Part shown: piece by piece, positions 12,301 to 17,556 of the stretch
Layout of the letters: each line of letters opens with the position of its first letter
How positions within the stretch are numbered: position 1 is the stretch's first letter
NCBI RefSeq assembly: GCF_000735605.1
Contig: NZ_JPKG01000061.1
Location: forward strand, 1 to 64,000
Source of the DNA: Allobosea sp. LC85
GTDB lineage: Bacteria; Pseudomonadota; Alphaproteobacteria; Rhizobiales; Beijerinckiaceae
Length of the DNA stretch: 64,000 bases
Reading direction: 5' to 3'
The notes under the pieces: model-generated
What the model was told of the DNA's origin: nothing
What the model saw: the letters and a program-made list of their open reading frames with translations, nothing else
The model's database searches: none
Translations under genes and position numbers: made by a program

Positions 12301-13556
12301 TTATGCTCCGAATGGAACACGGCGTGCACGGCGGTGAGGCCGATATTCTCGTTCACGCGGCCGTCACCGGCGATGTAATGCGCGTCGAGGAGTTCGTTGT
12401 CGTATTGGCCGGCGGCCAGCGGGCCGGTATTGACGATGGTATCGGCATCCGCGGTCTTGCCCGTCGGATCGGCGTTGTGCGCGATGTCGTTCAGGAAGGC
12501 ATGACCGGTGCGGGCAGCGCCCGCGAGGCTGATCGGCGCCGCCCTATTGCCCTCGGTGAAGCTGCCATCGGTCATCATGACCATCGGCATGCCGTTCGGG
12601 CCCACGATGAAATTGCCATAGGCGTCGACAGCCAGGACCGGCACATTGCCGACATCGGCGTCGGTGAGATTGATGCCGAGAATGTCGCGCGCCTGTGCCT
12701 TGACCACCGCCCAGGTCGCCATCCCGCCGATTTCGACATCGTCAGCGGTACCGAACAGGCCATCTGCGCCGAGATTGCGGTTGGTGATCAGTTCACCGGT
12801 CGCCACGGGATCGCCGTTGGCATTCAGTTCATAGGCGCGCAGGAACACCTGATGCGAGGGATTCGAAGCGTAAGTCTGGTTCTGGTCGACGAAGGGCGAG
12901 GTGGTGTTCTGCCCCCCCGTTGCGCTGTCGACGGCACGCTGCAGGACCATGAAGTTTAGAGCGCCGGGCGCCGTGCTGAACAACGGATCATCGGGGTTCA
13001 GCGGAATGAAGACGACCTCGGTCTGGTTCGTGGACTTGGTGACCAGAGAGAGGCCATGGTCGAAGAACTGGCCGAAGAAGGTCATCCAGGCGTTGAACGG
13101 CGCCGAGAGGCCCACATCCGGGGTGATGTTCGGGATGAAATTGACCGGAACATCGTCCGCGGTGCCGAAGACCCCATCCAGCCCGGGGCTGGTGACAGTG
13201 CTTGATCCGGGGTTCTGTGCAGCGGCCGCAGCAGCCGCCGGATTATTGTTAGTCTGGTCGACGATCAGATTGCTGATCGTGCGCGGCTGGGTGTCCTGCA
13301 CGAAGCCGGGGTTCGCGTAACTGGTACCGCCCTCCGCCGGCCGGAACGACGGATCGGTCAGGCGCGGAAACGCCAGATCCGCGGCACCGAATTCCGGGTG
13401 GGCCAGGTTGTTGAACGAGCCATCGACGGTCCGCAAACCCAATGGCAGCTGGGCGCTGGGCAAGATGTCACTAAGGCTCTCGCCCTGAGCATTCCGCTCC
13501 GCGATCCTGATCTGCTCGAGAATGAACTCAAGGTCGGAGCGAATGTATTGTGCCAT
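384..13556 (-). CDS. Giant secreted RTX protein with three animal-type haem peroxidase domains
   Basis: A 4390-residue protein. The start at 13556 is chosen because AGGAGG lies 7 nt upstream; an in-frame ATG 17 codons earlier lacks this. Module 1 (about 1-1440): peroxidase with GQFFDHG (distal His ~167), GDGRVNEN (catalytic Arg ~400 and the Glu three residues on, which links haem covalently in mammalian enzymes) and YRFGHSML (proximal His ~527), then RTX nonapeptides (~856-932). Module 2 (about 1444-3000) repeats this plan (His ~1658, Arg ~1918, His ~2045) with six extra FG-GAP repeats (~2352-2705) and RTX (~2729-2812). Module 3 is a divergent peroxidase (His ~3601, Arg ~3779, His ~3875) followed by RTX (~4150-4220) and a serralysin-type C-terminus ending in GSNFTL, the usual type I secretion signal. 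No N-terminal signal peptide is seen. Likely an extracellular, Ca-folded haem oxidase of unknown substrate. Confidence 0.93.
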   Translation of the reverse strand: MAQYIRSDLEFILEQIRIAERNAQGESLSDILPSAQLPLGLRTVDGSFNNLAHPEFGAADLAFPRLTDPSFRPAEGGTSYANPGFVQDTQPRTISNLIVDQTNNNPAAAAAAAQNPGSSTVTSPGLDGVFGTADDVPVNFIPNITPDVGLSAPFNAWMTFFGQFFDHGLSLVTKSTNQTEVVFIPLNPDDPLFSTAPGALNFMVLQRAVDSATGGQNTTSPFVDQNQTYASNPSHQVFLRAYELNANGDPVATGELITNRNLGADGLFGTADDVEIGGMATWAVVKAQARDILGINLTDADVGNVPVLAVDAYGNFIVGPNGMPMVMMTDGSFTEGNRAAPISLAGAARTGHAFLNDIAHNADPTGKTADADTIVNTGPLAAGQYDNELLDAHYIAGDGRVNENIGLTAVHAVFHSEHNRLVQQTKDVALATGDVAFLNEWLDTPLAAGTTFPLTQVQIDALDWNGERLFQSAKFGTEMQYQHLVFEEFARTVQPQVDEFLAPNGYDTTINPAILAEFAHTVYRFGHSMLTETVDRFDPNFNTVGGDPQLGLIAAFLNPLAFAASGVTPEQATGAIVRGLTRQVGNEIDEFVTEALRNNLLGLPLDLPALNIARGRDTGIPSLNNARSEFFAMTGDSQLKPYISWTDFAGHLKHAESLINFIAAYGTHVSITSATTLADKRAAATLLVLDGVGAPTDRLDFLNATGAYAGGSLGGLNDVDFWIGGLAEQKMPFGGMLGSTFNFVFETQLESLQNGDRFYYLSRLAGLNFGTELENNSFAKMVMLNSDATHLPNAIFTTPTFTLEVNQATQHTGLGPDGRADPTGGIEINGVEVVPLVIRNNPATPGADTNYLQYTGEDHVVLGGTAGNDVIISGDGDDTLYGDGGNDRLEGGFGNDTILGGEGDDIIEDLGGDDRLEGGAGNDVIQAGNMMAAGAGNLILGGDGKDYIVTMEDVSTTLGGQGDDFIYSAKTSLTPTGNEGNDWIELGTQDGAPGDNLAPQLTDNIIGHDIFVGGSGFDEMIGEGGDDIFVGSDAQDKMEGMSGFDWVTYKSDTQGVTVDLTLPALAQPHGETPAANTGVVQPVAASPASILDRFDEVEGLSGSRFADILRGDNINAATILDHGGATGSALTNVGLIDNLVTLLADAGLSTTGFATGNIMLGGAGSDVIEGRGGDDLIDGDRWLNVRISVRANADGTGAEIATFDSMVAPTLLQNMLNGVWNPGQLVAVREIIDDNDAFDTAVFSGNRADYTVTTAVDGTTTVTDNVGTDGTDTLQNVERLQFADQSFTLPNGVGLNVDPTGQLAILDATSSTADDTPTSGQLLRVSIAGVTDADTGPGAVNGILPGSISYHWQFEADPGSGIFEDIILLPAGDLAFQSADGASFRVTPDLAGSSLRVKAIFTDGHGVTETVFSPPTQPVVAAPVAPPVVPVPVVEATAGGPGLMMVRSDLNFILDQIKIAEANAAGAPLTSLLPNVRAPLGLRTVDGSTNNLLNQQQSDTFGAADNTFPRVTTPVFNPAEGGTSYQQTNGLVIDSQPRTISNLVVDQTANNPAAIAAALRNAGSENIAADTTTFLNALQALNTAKAGGDPVAVATAQLAFDGTVDGLGLTIVTSPGLDGQFGTGDDKQVFEMPNVAPDEGLSAPFNAWMTFFGQFFDHGLDLVTKGGSGTVFIPLQPDDPLFVPGSPTNFMVLTRATNQPGPDGILGNADDIHEHTNTTSPFVDQNQTYASHSSHQVFLRAYELNAAGDPVATGRLITNRDLGADGTFGTADDVEIGGMATWKVVKAQARDILGINLTDADYNSVPLLATDAYGNFIKGPNGFPQVVMKGADGIGGTADDVLVEGNPAAPISLANAVRTGHAFLDDIAHNAVPVFNAGVLAPDADTLTGNPVPVGPGGNNLAYDNELLDAHYIAGDGRVNENIGLTAVHSIFHAEHNRLVEQTKSTVLTSVDLAFLTEWLIPGTAPATFPATPAEIAALQWNGERLFQTAKFGTEMQYQHLVFEEFARTIQPNVDIFFAPTQVYDVDLDASIVAEFAHTVYRFGHSMLTETVDRFTADFDVVAADPSNPDQQMGLIAAFLNPLAFAASGPTPEDATSAIVRGLTRQAGNEIDEHVTEALRNNLLGLPLDLPAINIARGRDTGIPSLNEVRRQIYTQTGEVLLKPYTSWVDLIQHLKNPESVVNFIAAYGLHTSITGATTLADKRAAATLLVLGGVGEPADRLDFLNGTGAWASGANGVTITGVDDIDLWIGGLAEEKMPFGGMLGSTFNFIFENQLEKLQDGDRFYYLERTAGLNFVSELEGNSFAKMIMANSTATHLPGVVFTTPGFTLEVNQAAQHTGLGADGRADPFEPEAAFAEPTFELAAFAPALNAGGWSSQDLYPRELADVNGDGRADIVGFGQGGVWVARANADGSFQTPVFELAAFGTFLNSGGWSSQDLYPRKLGDVNGDGRADIVGFGQGGVWVARANADGSFGTPVFELAAFAPALNAGGWSSQDLYPRELADVNGDGRADIVGFGQAGVWVARANVDGSFGTPTFELAAFGTFLNSGGWSSHDLYPRKLGDVNGDGRADIVGFGQGGVWVARANADGSFQTPTFELAAFGTFANAGGWSSQDLYPRELADVNGDGRADIVGFGPAGIYTALANPDGSFQAPTFELHAYAPLAGSWSSQNLFPRRIGDVNGDSLADIVGFGQAGVWVASGQGGPVVLRDNPETVGPDTNYLQYSGEEHVVLGGTAGNDIIISSEGDDTLWGDGGNDRLDGGDGNDQLRGGAGDDIITDTGGDDNIQGEDGNDVLHGGNGVNLIIGGFGNDFIVSGEDASEVIAGQGNDFILGSKANEQDMGNEGDDWIEKGTSDGAPGDNFDPLGNDPVIGNDVFIGDGEHDKFNGEGGDDIMAGKVGLGDRLIGGSGYDWAIYKHNTSGVYIDISNRFFDQPPVPNSSTSLSRFDFVEGISGSNAADVLNGDNSDAVTLRTAGATGSVLTNIDLIDGLRPLLAAGATFFDGGNIILGGGGSDLIQGRGGNDIIDGDRWLNVRISVRANIDGTGPEIASFDSMEPMVPLMLNGTYNPGQLVIVREILDGDAANADFDTAKFSGVLANYTITTNADGSVTVTDNVGTDGTDTLRNIERLQFADQSIVLGGANSAPVGQPAIVDGNGGIIQVGDVLTVDLAGLTDADNPGGTVPASPVSYFWQVDDGTGFADIELFGAGEVERAHGPSFTVTDGENGLPIRLRVVYQDANGVLEEVFSAPTAPVGTAAINGTPGADTLLGTAAADIIDAGAGNDSITISATEGPDIVDGGADTDTLEVLGDASTETFQIYAADDATAAGFVLNDATEIAIVRNGLVIAELANIEEIIITGGGGGDTFQVIGDFAPTTLLTNTITIDGSTGNDTVNISTLTSAHRIVFKSMGGQDTIVGALRPQDVVELAPGSTLADYTSADNGNGTTTLTNGSHTITFATLPDGASPTFANSGSSGGGGDDGITGAFEVTAADVAGLKLLVNGQEVPGDDDTMPGVRDLSGHGNNVAHPDFGAADEPFIRLTEARYGDYDPAIGNNKINPIFEGLDPRNISNILGVQEADLPKNGNDANIFFMAFGQYFDHGLDFLPKGGNGTVRIGAPGNGAPGSGNPADLTRGTVDSIVDGVPQHINRTSPFADQNQAYGSNGLVGQFLREGDGDGGLGSMLLAGGPDPSDPDFRLLPTLRELILEHWENNTVFTGLPGGPVAFQTYFAGLVDGGGVINTTMAASMASNFMGTGHALLLDANPFISVLDHYIAGDGRTNENFSLTAMHTIWARNHNFHVENLVEAGFQGSQEELFQAAKIINEAEYQRVVFNEFADHLIGGMKGDSHGHGEYNPDATASISHEFAAAVYRVGHSLIGQNMTVLDAAGQPKQVALFDAFLNPTNDAGAFTASLPPGYVPQPGYEQLGVGSILGGIIRQPAEEVDFNIVDAVRNDLVRINADLFAFNVARGWDVGLGTLNQVRSDLAASLDPYVAAAIGFAGNLSPYSSWEDFQQRNNLSEAVIAQFRQAYPDLVLDAAEIAAFSAINSNIDVAIQPDGTGIVKGIDRVDLWVGGLAEAHINGGMVGQTFWVVLHEQFDRLQEADRFYYLDRVENFDFYENFIDGQEFADIIARNTSLTNLPEKIFETVVGDDDDVLLGGAGNDLIDGEADDDTILSGTGDDRITAGAGDDTVVAGAGHDVIVATVGDGNDVYFGDDSDGGTGSDTLDLSAITANLTVDLGTGLLGRGSAVSTQSGSDTLWSIENVATGAGDDTITASAAVNVIEGGAGNDTFRFESKEAADGDTILDFEPGDRLDLSGIDANAALAGDQSFTLTSGPAFTATAQLVVAYETRADGDYTVVKGNLDTDGDADFQLNLKGNHTLTGSNFTL
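5442..6488 (-). repeat. Six in-frame tandem 177-nt repeats (FG-GAP/VCBS-like)
   Basis: Inside module 2 of the giant peroxidase, a 59-residue unit is repeated six times. Each unit carries GGWSSQDLYPR, then DVNGDGRADIVGFG (a calcium-binding DxNGDGxxD loop), then GVWVARANADGSF. Units alternate between an AFAPALNAGG/RELAD form and an AFGTFLNSGG/RKLGD form, giving a 354-nt super-period with long near-identical DNA stretches. The last unit, nearest the C-terminus, is the most diverged. Such repeats usually form beta-propeller blades; six or seven blades close a propeller. Confidence 0.9.
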
Positions 13557-13939
13557 GACGCCCTCCTGGGGTTTTCGAGAAACCCGTATTGGCTTCGTCT
13601 CGGGCAATGCTCCGCCGCTCGCGCCAAAGAGGGCACGACACCGGTTGCACCGGCCGCAAGAACTTCGTTTGAGCTAGCGTTCAGCCGCTGGGGGCCTATC
13701 GCACGCTGCATCATGCACGTCGGCAGGTCCTGGCTGTTAGAGGACTATGTCGGATGATTTTTATTGGCGCTTGGTCTAGGTCTTTCCAAGACAATCGTCG
13801 CATCTAGTACAGACCTAGGTCTCATCTGTTACCAGGTGAAGTTCGTATTGGTATGGGTGTCCAACCGCTGGTCGGGCCCCCGAGGCCAAGACACAGGAGC
13901 CGACCAGGAGACCGGGCTTTCGAAGGGAAGAGCTCCGCA
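13557..13939. other. Upstream region of the giant peroxidase gene
   Basis: A non-coding stretch containing the peroxidase ribosome-binding site at its left end and, further upstream, a more AT-rich segment around 13750-13830 with a perfect 12-bp palindrome, AGACCTAGGTCT, at 13811-13822. A related TAGGTCTTTCCAAGAC stretch lies just left of it. It probably holds the promoter; I cannot place -35/-10 boxes with confidence. Confidence 0.35.
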
Positions 13940-14156
13940 CGGACAGCGATCCAGTGGTCGATCGTCGCGACATGACCGCTGACCGTGAGGCCGGCTGTCC
14001 ACCCCAATCAGCGGGTGATGGCTTCAACCGTGCCGAACACCAGCCCGTGCGCAGCGATCCGTGGGACTTGAGGCCGGCGCCGCGACCGATCGAGGCAAGG
14101 AGCGCGTCAATCGACATGCCGACCGCCAGGACAGCGATAGAGACAGAGGGCACCAC
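13940..14156 (-). pseudogene. mntP: Remnant of mntP, manganese efflux pump (5' part, frameshifted)
   Basis: Read on the minus strand from a GTG near 14153-14156, one frame gives VPSVSIAVLAVGMSIDALLA followed by SIGRGAGLKSHGSLRTG, the N-terminus of MntP with its GMSxDA motif. One base is missing near 14041-14046; the next frame then gives LVFGTVEAIT. A second small indel pair near 14002-14015 creates an in-frame TGA (14008-14010), after which LGWTAGLTVSGHVATIDHWI continues the family pattern. Similarity ends near residue 75 of about 190. The rest, including the second membrane half, is gone. Identification rests on motif order seen by eye; the breaks are in the sequence itself. Confidence 0.75.
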
Positions 14157-14410
14157 AACACGATCCGCCTGCGTGCGCAGATGCCGGCGTGGGAGAAGAT
14201 CGGCAAGGCCAACATCTTGGGCGAGGGCGAGTCGAATGTGTTCGCTTGGTCGAGATGGCCCGCTGAACGGCTCTCCGAAGACCTGAACAATTGGATGCGT
14301 GCTGCGAGCCATTGGCAAAGCGTGGCCGCGGTGGGATCATCGAGCGCTTTACCTAAGGTCAAAACGATCCCGCCACAGGTCTCCGCGCCACTCACTCGAG
14401 GGCCCTCCCG
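14157..14410. other. Non-coding stretch upstream of the mntP remnant
   Basis: About 250 nt with no convincing gene. Its right end carries GAGGG, the ribosome-binding site of the small secreted protein that follows. On the minus strand it occupies the place where a yybP-ykoY manganese riboswitch usually precedes mntP; only vague matches are visible (see findings). Confidence 0.3.
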
Positions 14411-14704
14411 ATGATCCGCCTCGCCGCCATCGCCCTGCTCGTTACCGTCGCCCAATTTGGGGTGGGCAGTCCGGCATTCGCAGCATGTACATGCCGGTGC
14501 ATAAATGGGGAGCTCAGGTCGCTATGCGACAGCTCCTTCGACTTCCGTCCGATGTGCAGCGCGCAAATTTGCCCGATCGCCCCACCGTCCATCGCGCCCA
14601 TTCAGCCGCTTATGCTTCCGCCCATGGGAAAGACGTCCTGCCGACAGGTTCAAGCTCTCAACTCTGACACGAGTGAGTATGAGTGGGAGACGCTGTGCGA
14701 ATGA
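14411..14704 (+). CDS. Small secreted cysteine-rich protein
   Basis: 97 residues with a clear signal peptide (MIRLAAIALLVTVAQFGVG, cleavage probably after AFA near residue 24). The mature part has eight cysteines (26, 28, 30, 39, 49, 54, 77, 96), beginning with a CTCRC cluster, and a Pro-rich centre, which suggests up to four disulfides in the periplasm or outside the cell. GAGGG stands 8 nt before the ATG. I do not recognise the family and assign no function. The signal peptide plus the even cysteine count make it very likely real. Confidence 0.7.
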   Translation: MIRLAAIALLVTVAQFGVGSPAFAACTCRCINGELRSLCDSSFDFRPMCSAQICPIAPPSIAPIQPLMLPPMGKTSCRQVQALNSDTSEYEWETLCE

Positions 14705-14967
14705 AGCACACTCGCGCCTGCCCTGGGCAGCGCTTGTCTCGCGTGAATTGAACCCGTCGCAATAGGCCGAAGCTGGCCGCTGATGGCTCCCCCTATGGGT
14801 TGGCCATGCCCCCCGCCAGGCACGCGTGGCACTGCCGCGGGATCAATTCCTCCCCTCTGCGAAACGCCCCTATATGCATACCTGACTTGGACCTTGTCCG
14901 CGCTGGCGGCTTGGCCTGAGGCCGAGGGCTCGCTAAGCCTGAAGCCTGCACCCTGCCCGAGGCTCTC

Positions 14968-15711
14968 TTGCGTATCCTGCTGATCAATCCCAACACGACC
15001 CAGGCGATGACGGATCTCGTCATGCAGGTGGTCACGCCGCATGCCCCGTCCGACGTCGCCCTTCATCCGGTGACCGGCCGCTTCGGCGCGCAGTATATTT
15101 CAAGCCGCAGCGCGGGTGCGATCGCGGCTCATGCCGCGCTCGAAGCCTATGCCGAGCATGGTGCCGGCTGCGATGCGGTCTATCTCGCCTGCTTTGGCGA
15201 CCCCGGGCTTCACGCCCTTAAGGAGATCTCGCCCGTCCCGGTCGTTGGCATGGCCGAGGCGAGCTGCTTGGCCGCCGCGGCGATGGCCCCCCACTTCTCG
15301 ATCGTCACCGGTGGCGAGCGCTGGGGACCGATCCTGCATGAGTTCGTCGCGATGATCGGCCTCGACGGCCGGCTTGCCTCGGTCGAGACCGTCACCCCGA
15401 CGGGGGCCGATATCGCCCGTGATCCGGATGGCTCGATCGCATTGCTCGCGGCAGCCTGCCGCAGGACCGCGGAACGAGACGGCGCGGGGGCCGTCATTCT
15501 AGGCGGCGCTGGACTTGCAGGCCTCGCCGCACGCGTCCAGCCGCATCTCGATATTCCGGTGATCTGCTCCGTCCAGACCGGCATGAAGGCGGTTCTGGCT
15601 GCTCTCAGCGGCGGTGCGGCGAAACCGGCGAGCGGTGACCTCGCCTTTCCGGCGCCGGTCGGCAGTGTCGGCCTCTCGCCTGCGCTTGCGGCCCTCCTCG
15701 CCCGAGCCTGA
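14968..15711 (+). CDS. Asp/Glu/hydantoin racemase superfamily protein
   Basis: 247 residues starting at TTG with GAGG just upstream. The opening RILLINPNTTQAMTD and the ACFGDPG motif (Cys75) are typical of the hydantoin/allantoin racemase branch of the Asp/Glu racemase fold, whose members epimerise a carbon using two cysteines. The second motif reads LGGAGLAG (around 179-186), so the usual second catalytic cysteine is a glycine; another cysteine is at 200. The enzyme may therefore be a one-cysteine member (decarboxylase- or isomerase-like) rather than a true racemase. It stands alone between the small secreted protein and a convergent DUF2938 gene. Confidence 0.75.
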   Translation: MRILLINPNTTQAMTDLVMQVVTPHAPSDVALHPVTGRFGAQYISSRSAGAIAAHAALEAYAEHGAGCDAVYLACFGDPGLHALKEISPVPVVGMAEASCLAAAAMAPHFSIVTGGERWGPILHEFVAMIGLDGRLASVETVTPTGADIARDPDGSIALLAAACRRTAERDGAGAVILGGAGLAGLAARVQPHLDIPVICSVQTGMKAVLAALSGGAAKPASGDLAFPAPVGSVGLSPALAALLARA

Positions 15712-15735
15712 TCCAGGGAGCGGTCTCCGGCGCGC

Positions 15736-16215
15736 TCAGCGGAGCAGCAGCGCCGAACAATAGAGCCCGACGCCAAAGACGACATGTCCCGCGATGTTCA
15801 TGGCGCGGATCTGGCCGGCGTTCGGCTTCCTCGACGCCGCGATGCCGGCGCCCGTTCCCGGCTGCAGGATGAACCAGCCGCAGCCGATTGTGACCAGGCC
15901 GACGATCAGAGCTGGCGCGAAACTCGGATTGCGGGCCCAGTCGAGCCCCCAGATCGCCAGCAGGATCGCCGCGAACAGGATGCCGATCAGGTAATGTGCG
16001 ACCCAGCCGAGCGCGAGTTCGTTCGCCACCGGCTCGGAGCGCGCAATATCCTCATGCGCAAGCCGACCCTGCGCCAGATGGCCGAACCAGCGCCCGGTCA
16101 TGGCCCAATTCGGGGTCGACAGACCAAAGGCTCGCTTCAAGAACTGGCTCCAGAGATCAAACAGGAGTGTCGCGCCGACGCCGATCAGCACCGAGCGCAC
16201 AAGAAACTCAAGCAT
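15736..16215 (-). CDS. DUF2938 family membrane protein
   Basis: About 159 residues, read from MLEFLVRSVLIGVGATLLFD with GGGGATG upstream; two earlier in-frame ATGs would add a basic, non-hydrophobic leader and are less likely. Four hydrophobic segments, with family signatures KRAFGLSTPNWAMTGRWFGH and LQPGTGAGIAASRKPN. This matches the DUF2938 family of small integral membrane proteins, for which no function is established. Convergent with the racemase-like gene. Confidence 0.8.
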   Translation of the reverse strand: MLEFLVRSVLIGVGATLLFDLWSQFLKRAFGLSTPNWAMTGRWFGHLAQGRLAHEDIARSEPVANELALGWVAHYLIGILFAAILLAIWGLDWARNPSFAPALIVGLVTIGCGWFILQPGTGAGIAASRKPNAGQIRAMNIAGHVVFGVGLYCSALLLR

Positions 16216-16442
16216 CGCACATCCCCGGAATCCAGCCATGGGCGCATCGGCCGTCGCGCGCCGTCGGTAATGGAAGGGAAGAGGCCCCGTAAGGTCAACC
16301 ATATGGCGTGGATTTCCCCGCGCCCGTTATGCAGGGGCGCCATGCGCCGTTCATCGCATGACACGATAACCGGCCCCGCCAGCGGAACCCTGGGACCACC
16401 GACGCCGTTCCCTTCGGGAGACCAAACGGGGGATAGCGGCAC

Positions 16443-17552
16443 ATGGCAGTCGAAACGACGACAAAAGCACGCGCGGGCGGTCCTCACGGAGCGGATGAAC
16501 TGCCGTCGGTTGTCGTCACCAGCTACAATCTGGAGATTCGCGACGAGGACGGCTTCGTTGGCGACAAGGCCAAGCGTGGCGCATTCCTCGACCATCTCGA
16601 CGCTCTTCGCGAGCACCTGCGGCAGACCGGCGATGATCCCATCGCAGTCGACTCCGCCAAGATCGGCAAGAAGGAACTCGACACGCTGCTCGGCGAAGGC
16701 GAGCCGCGCGAGGCAGCCCTGATCCTCAGCGCCATCGAACGCTACGCCCAGTCGCTGGCCTTCGTCATTCGCCGTTTCGTCAGGCTGAAGGCCTGGAGCG
16801 CGGTCGAACGTATTGTGGTCGGCGGCGGGTTCCGCCAGAGCCGGGTCGGCGAGCTCGCGATCGCGCGTGCCGGCATCATTCTGCAGACGGACGGACACAC
16901 CATGGATCTCGTACCGATCCGTCATCATCCCGACGAGGCGGGGCTTGTGGGCAGCGCCCATCTTGCGCCGAGATGGATGTTCGAGGCCTATGACAGCCTC
17001 ATTGCCGTCGATATCGGCGGCTCGAATATTCGCGCCGGCATCGTCGAACTGCGCCAGGACAAGGCGCCGGACCTCGCGAAGGCCAAGGTCTGGGAATCCG
17101 AGCTCTGGCGCCACGCCGACGAGGAGACCAACCGCGACGATGCGATCAAGCAGCTCGGCAAGATGCTCGATGCCCAGATCAAGCAAGCCGGAAAAGCGGG
17201 GCTTCGTGTTGCTCCCTTCATCGGCGTCGGCTGCCCCGGATTGATCGAACGGGACGGCTCGATAGACCGCGGAGCGCAGAATTTGCCTGGCAACTGGCAG
17301 AGCAGCCGCTTCAACCTGGTCGAGAGCATTCGCGAGATGGTCCCCGAGATCGGCGGACATGAGACGACGGTCGTGATGCATAACGACGCCGTCATCCAGG
17401 GGCTTAGCGAGATGCCTTCGATGCAGGACGTCGAGCACTGGGCGGTGCTGACCATCGGCACCGGGCTGGGCAATGCAAGCTATCAGAACCGAACGAAGCC
17501 GAAGGGCCGCGACAAGGCCAAGAACGGAAAATCGGGCGACAAGAAGAACTGA
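16443..17552 (+). CDS. ROK-like sugar kinase domain protein, non-canonical
   Basis: 369 residues. The first ~185 do not resemble a kinase I know. From about 188, AVDIGGSNIRAGIV is a ROK/glucokinase phosphate-binding loop, followed by FIGVGCPGLIERDG, VMHNDAVIQG (the catalytic Asp region) and LTIGTGLGNA. The protein then stops after a Lys-rich tail (KPKGRDKAKNGKSGDKKN), so the ROK zinc-binding CxCGxxGCxE segment and the final helix are absent. It may be a kinase with altered C-terminus or a sensor using the ROK fold. It ends 5 nt before the convergent esterase gene. Confidence 0.65.
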   Translation: MAVETTTKARAGGPHGADELPSVVVTSYNLEIRDEDGFVGDKAKRGAFLDHLDALREHLRQTGDDPIAVDSAKIGKKELDTLLGEGEPREAALILSAIERYAQSLAFVIRRFVRLKAWSAVERIVVGGGFRQSRVGELAIARAGIILQTDGHTMDLVPIRHHPDEAGLVGSAHLAPRWMFEAYDSLIAVDIGGSNIRAGIVELRQDKAPDLAKAKVWESELWRHADEETNRDDAIKQLGKMLDAQIKQAGKAGLRVAPFIGVGCPGLIERDGSIDRGAQNLPGNWQSSRFNLVESIREMVPEIGGHETTVVMHNDAVIQGLSEMPSMQDVEHWAVLTIGTGLGNASYQNRTKPKGRDKAKNGKSGDKKN

Positions 17553-17556
17553 CCAC

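Noticed and set aside
14024..14455. 143-codon minus-strand frame overlapping the mntP remnant
   Set aside because: It reads MntP in the wrong frame and has no family similarity.
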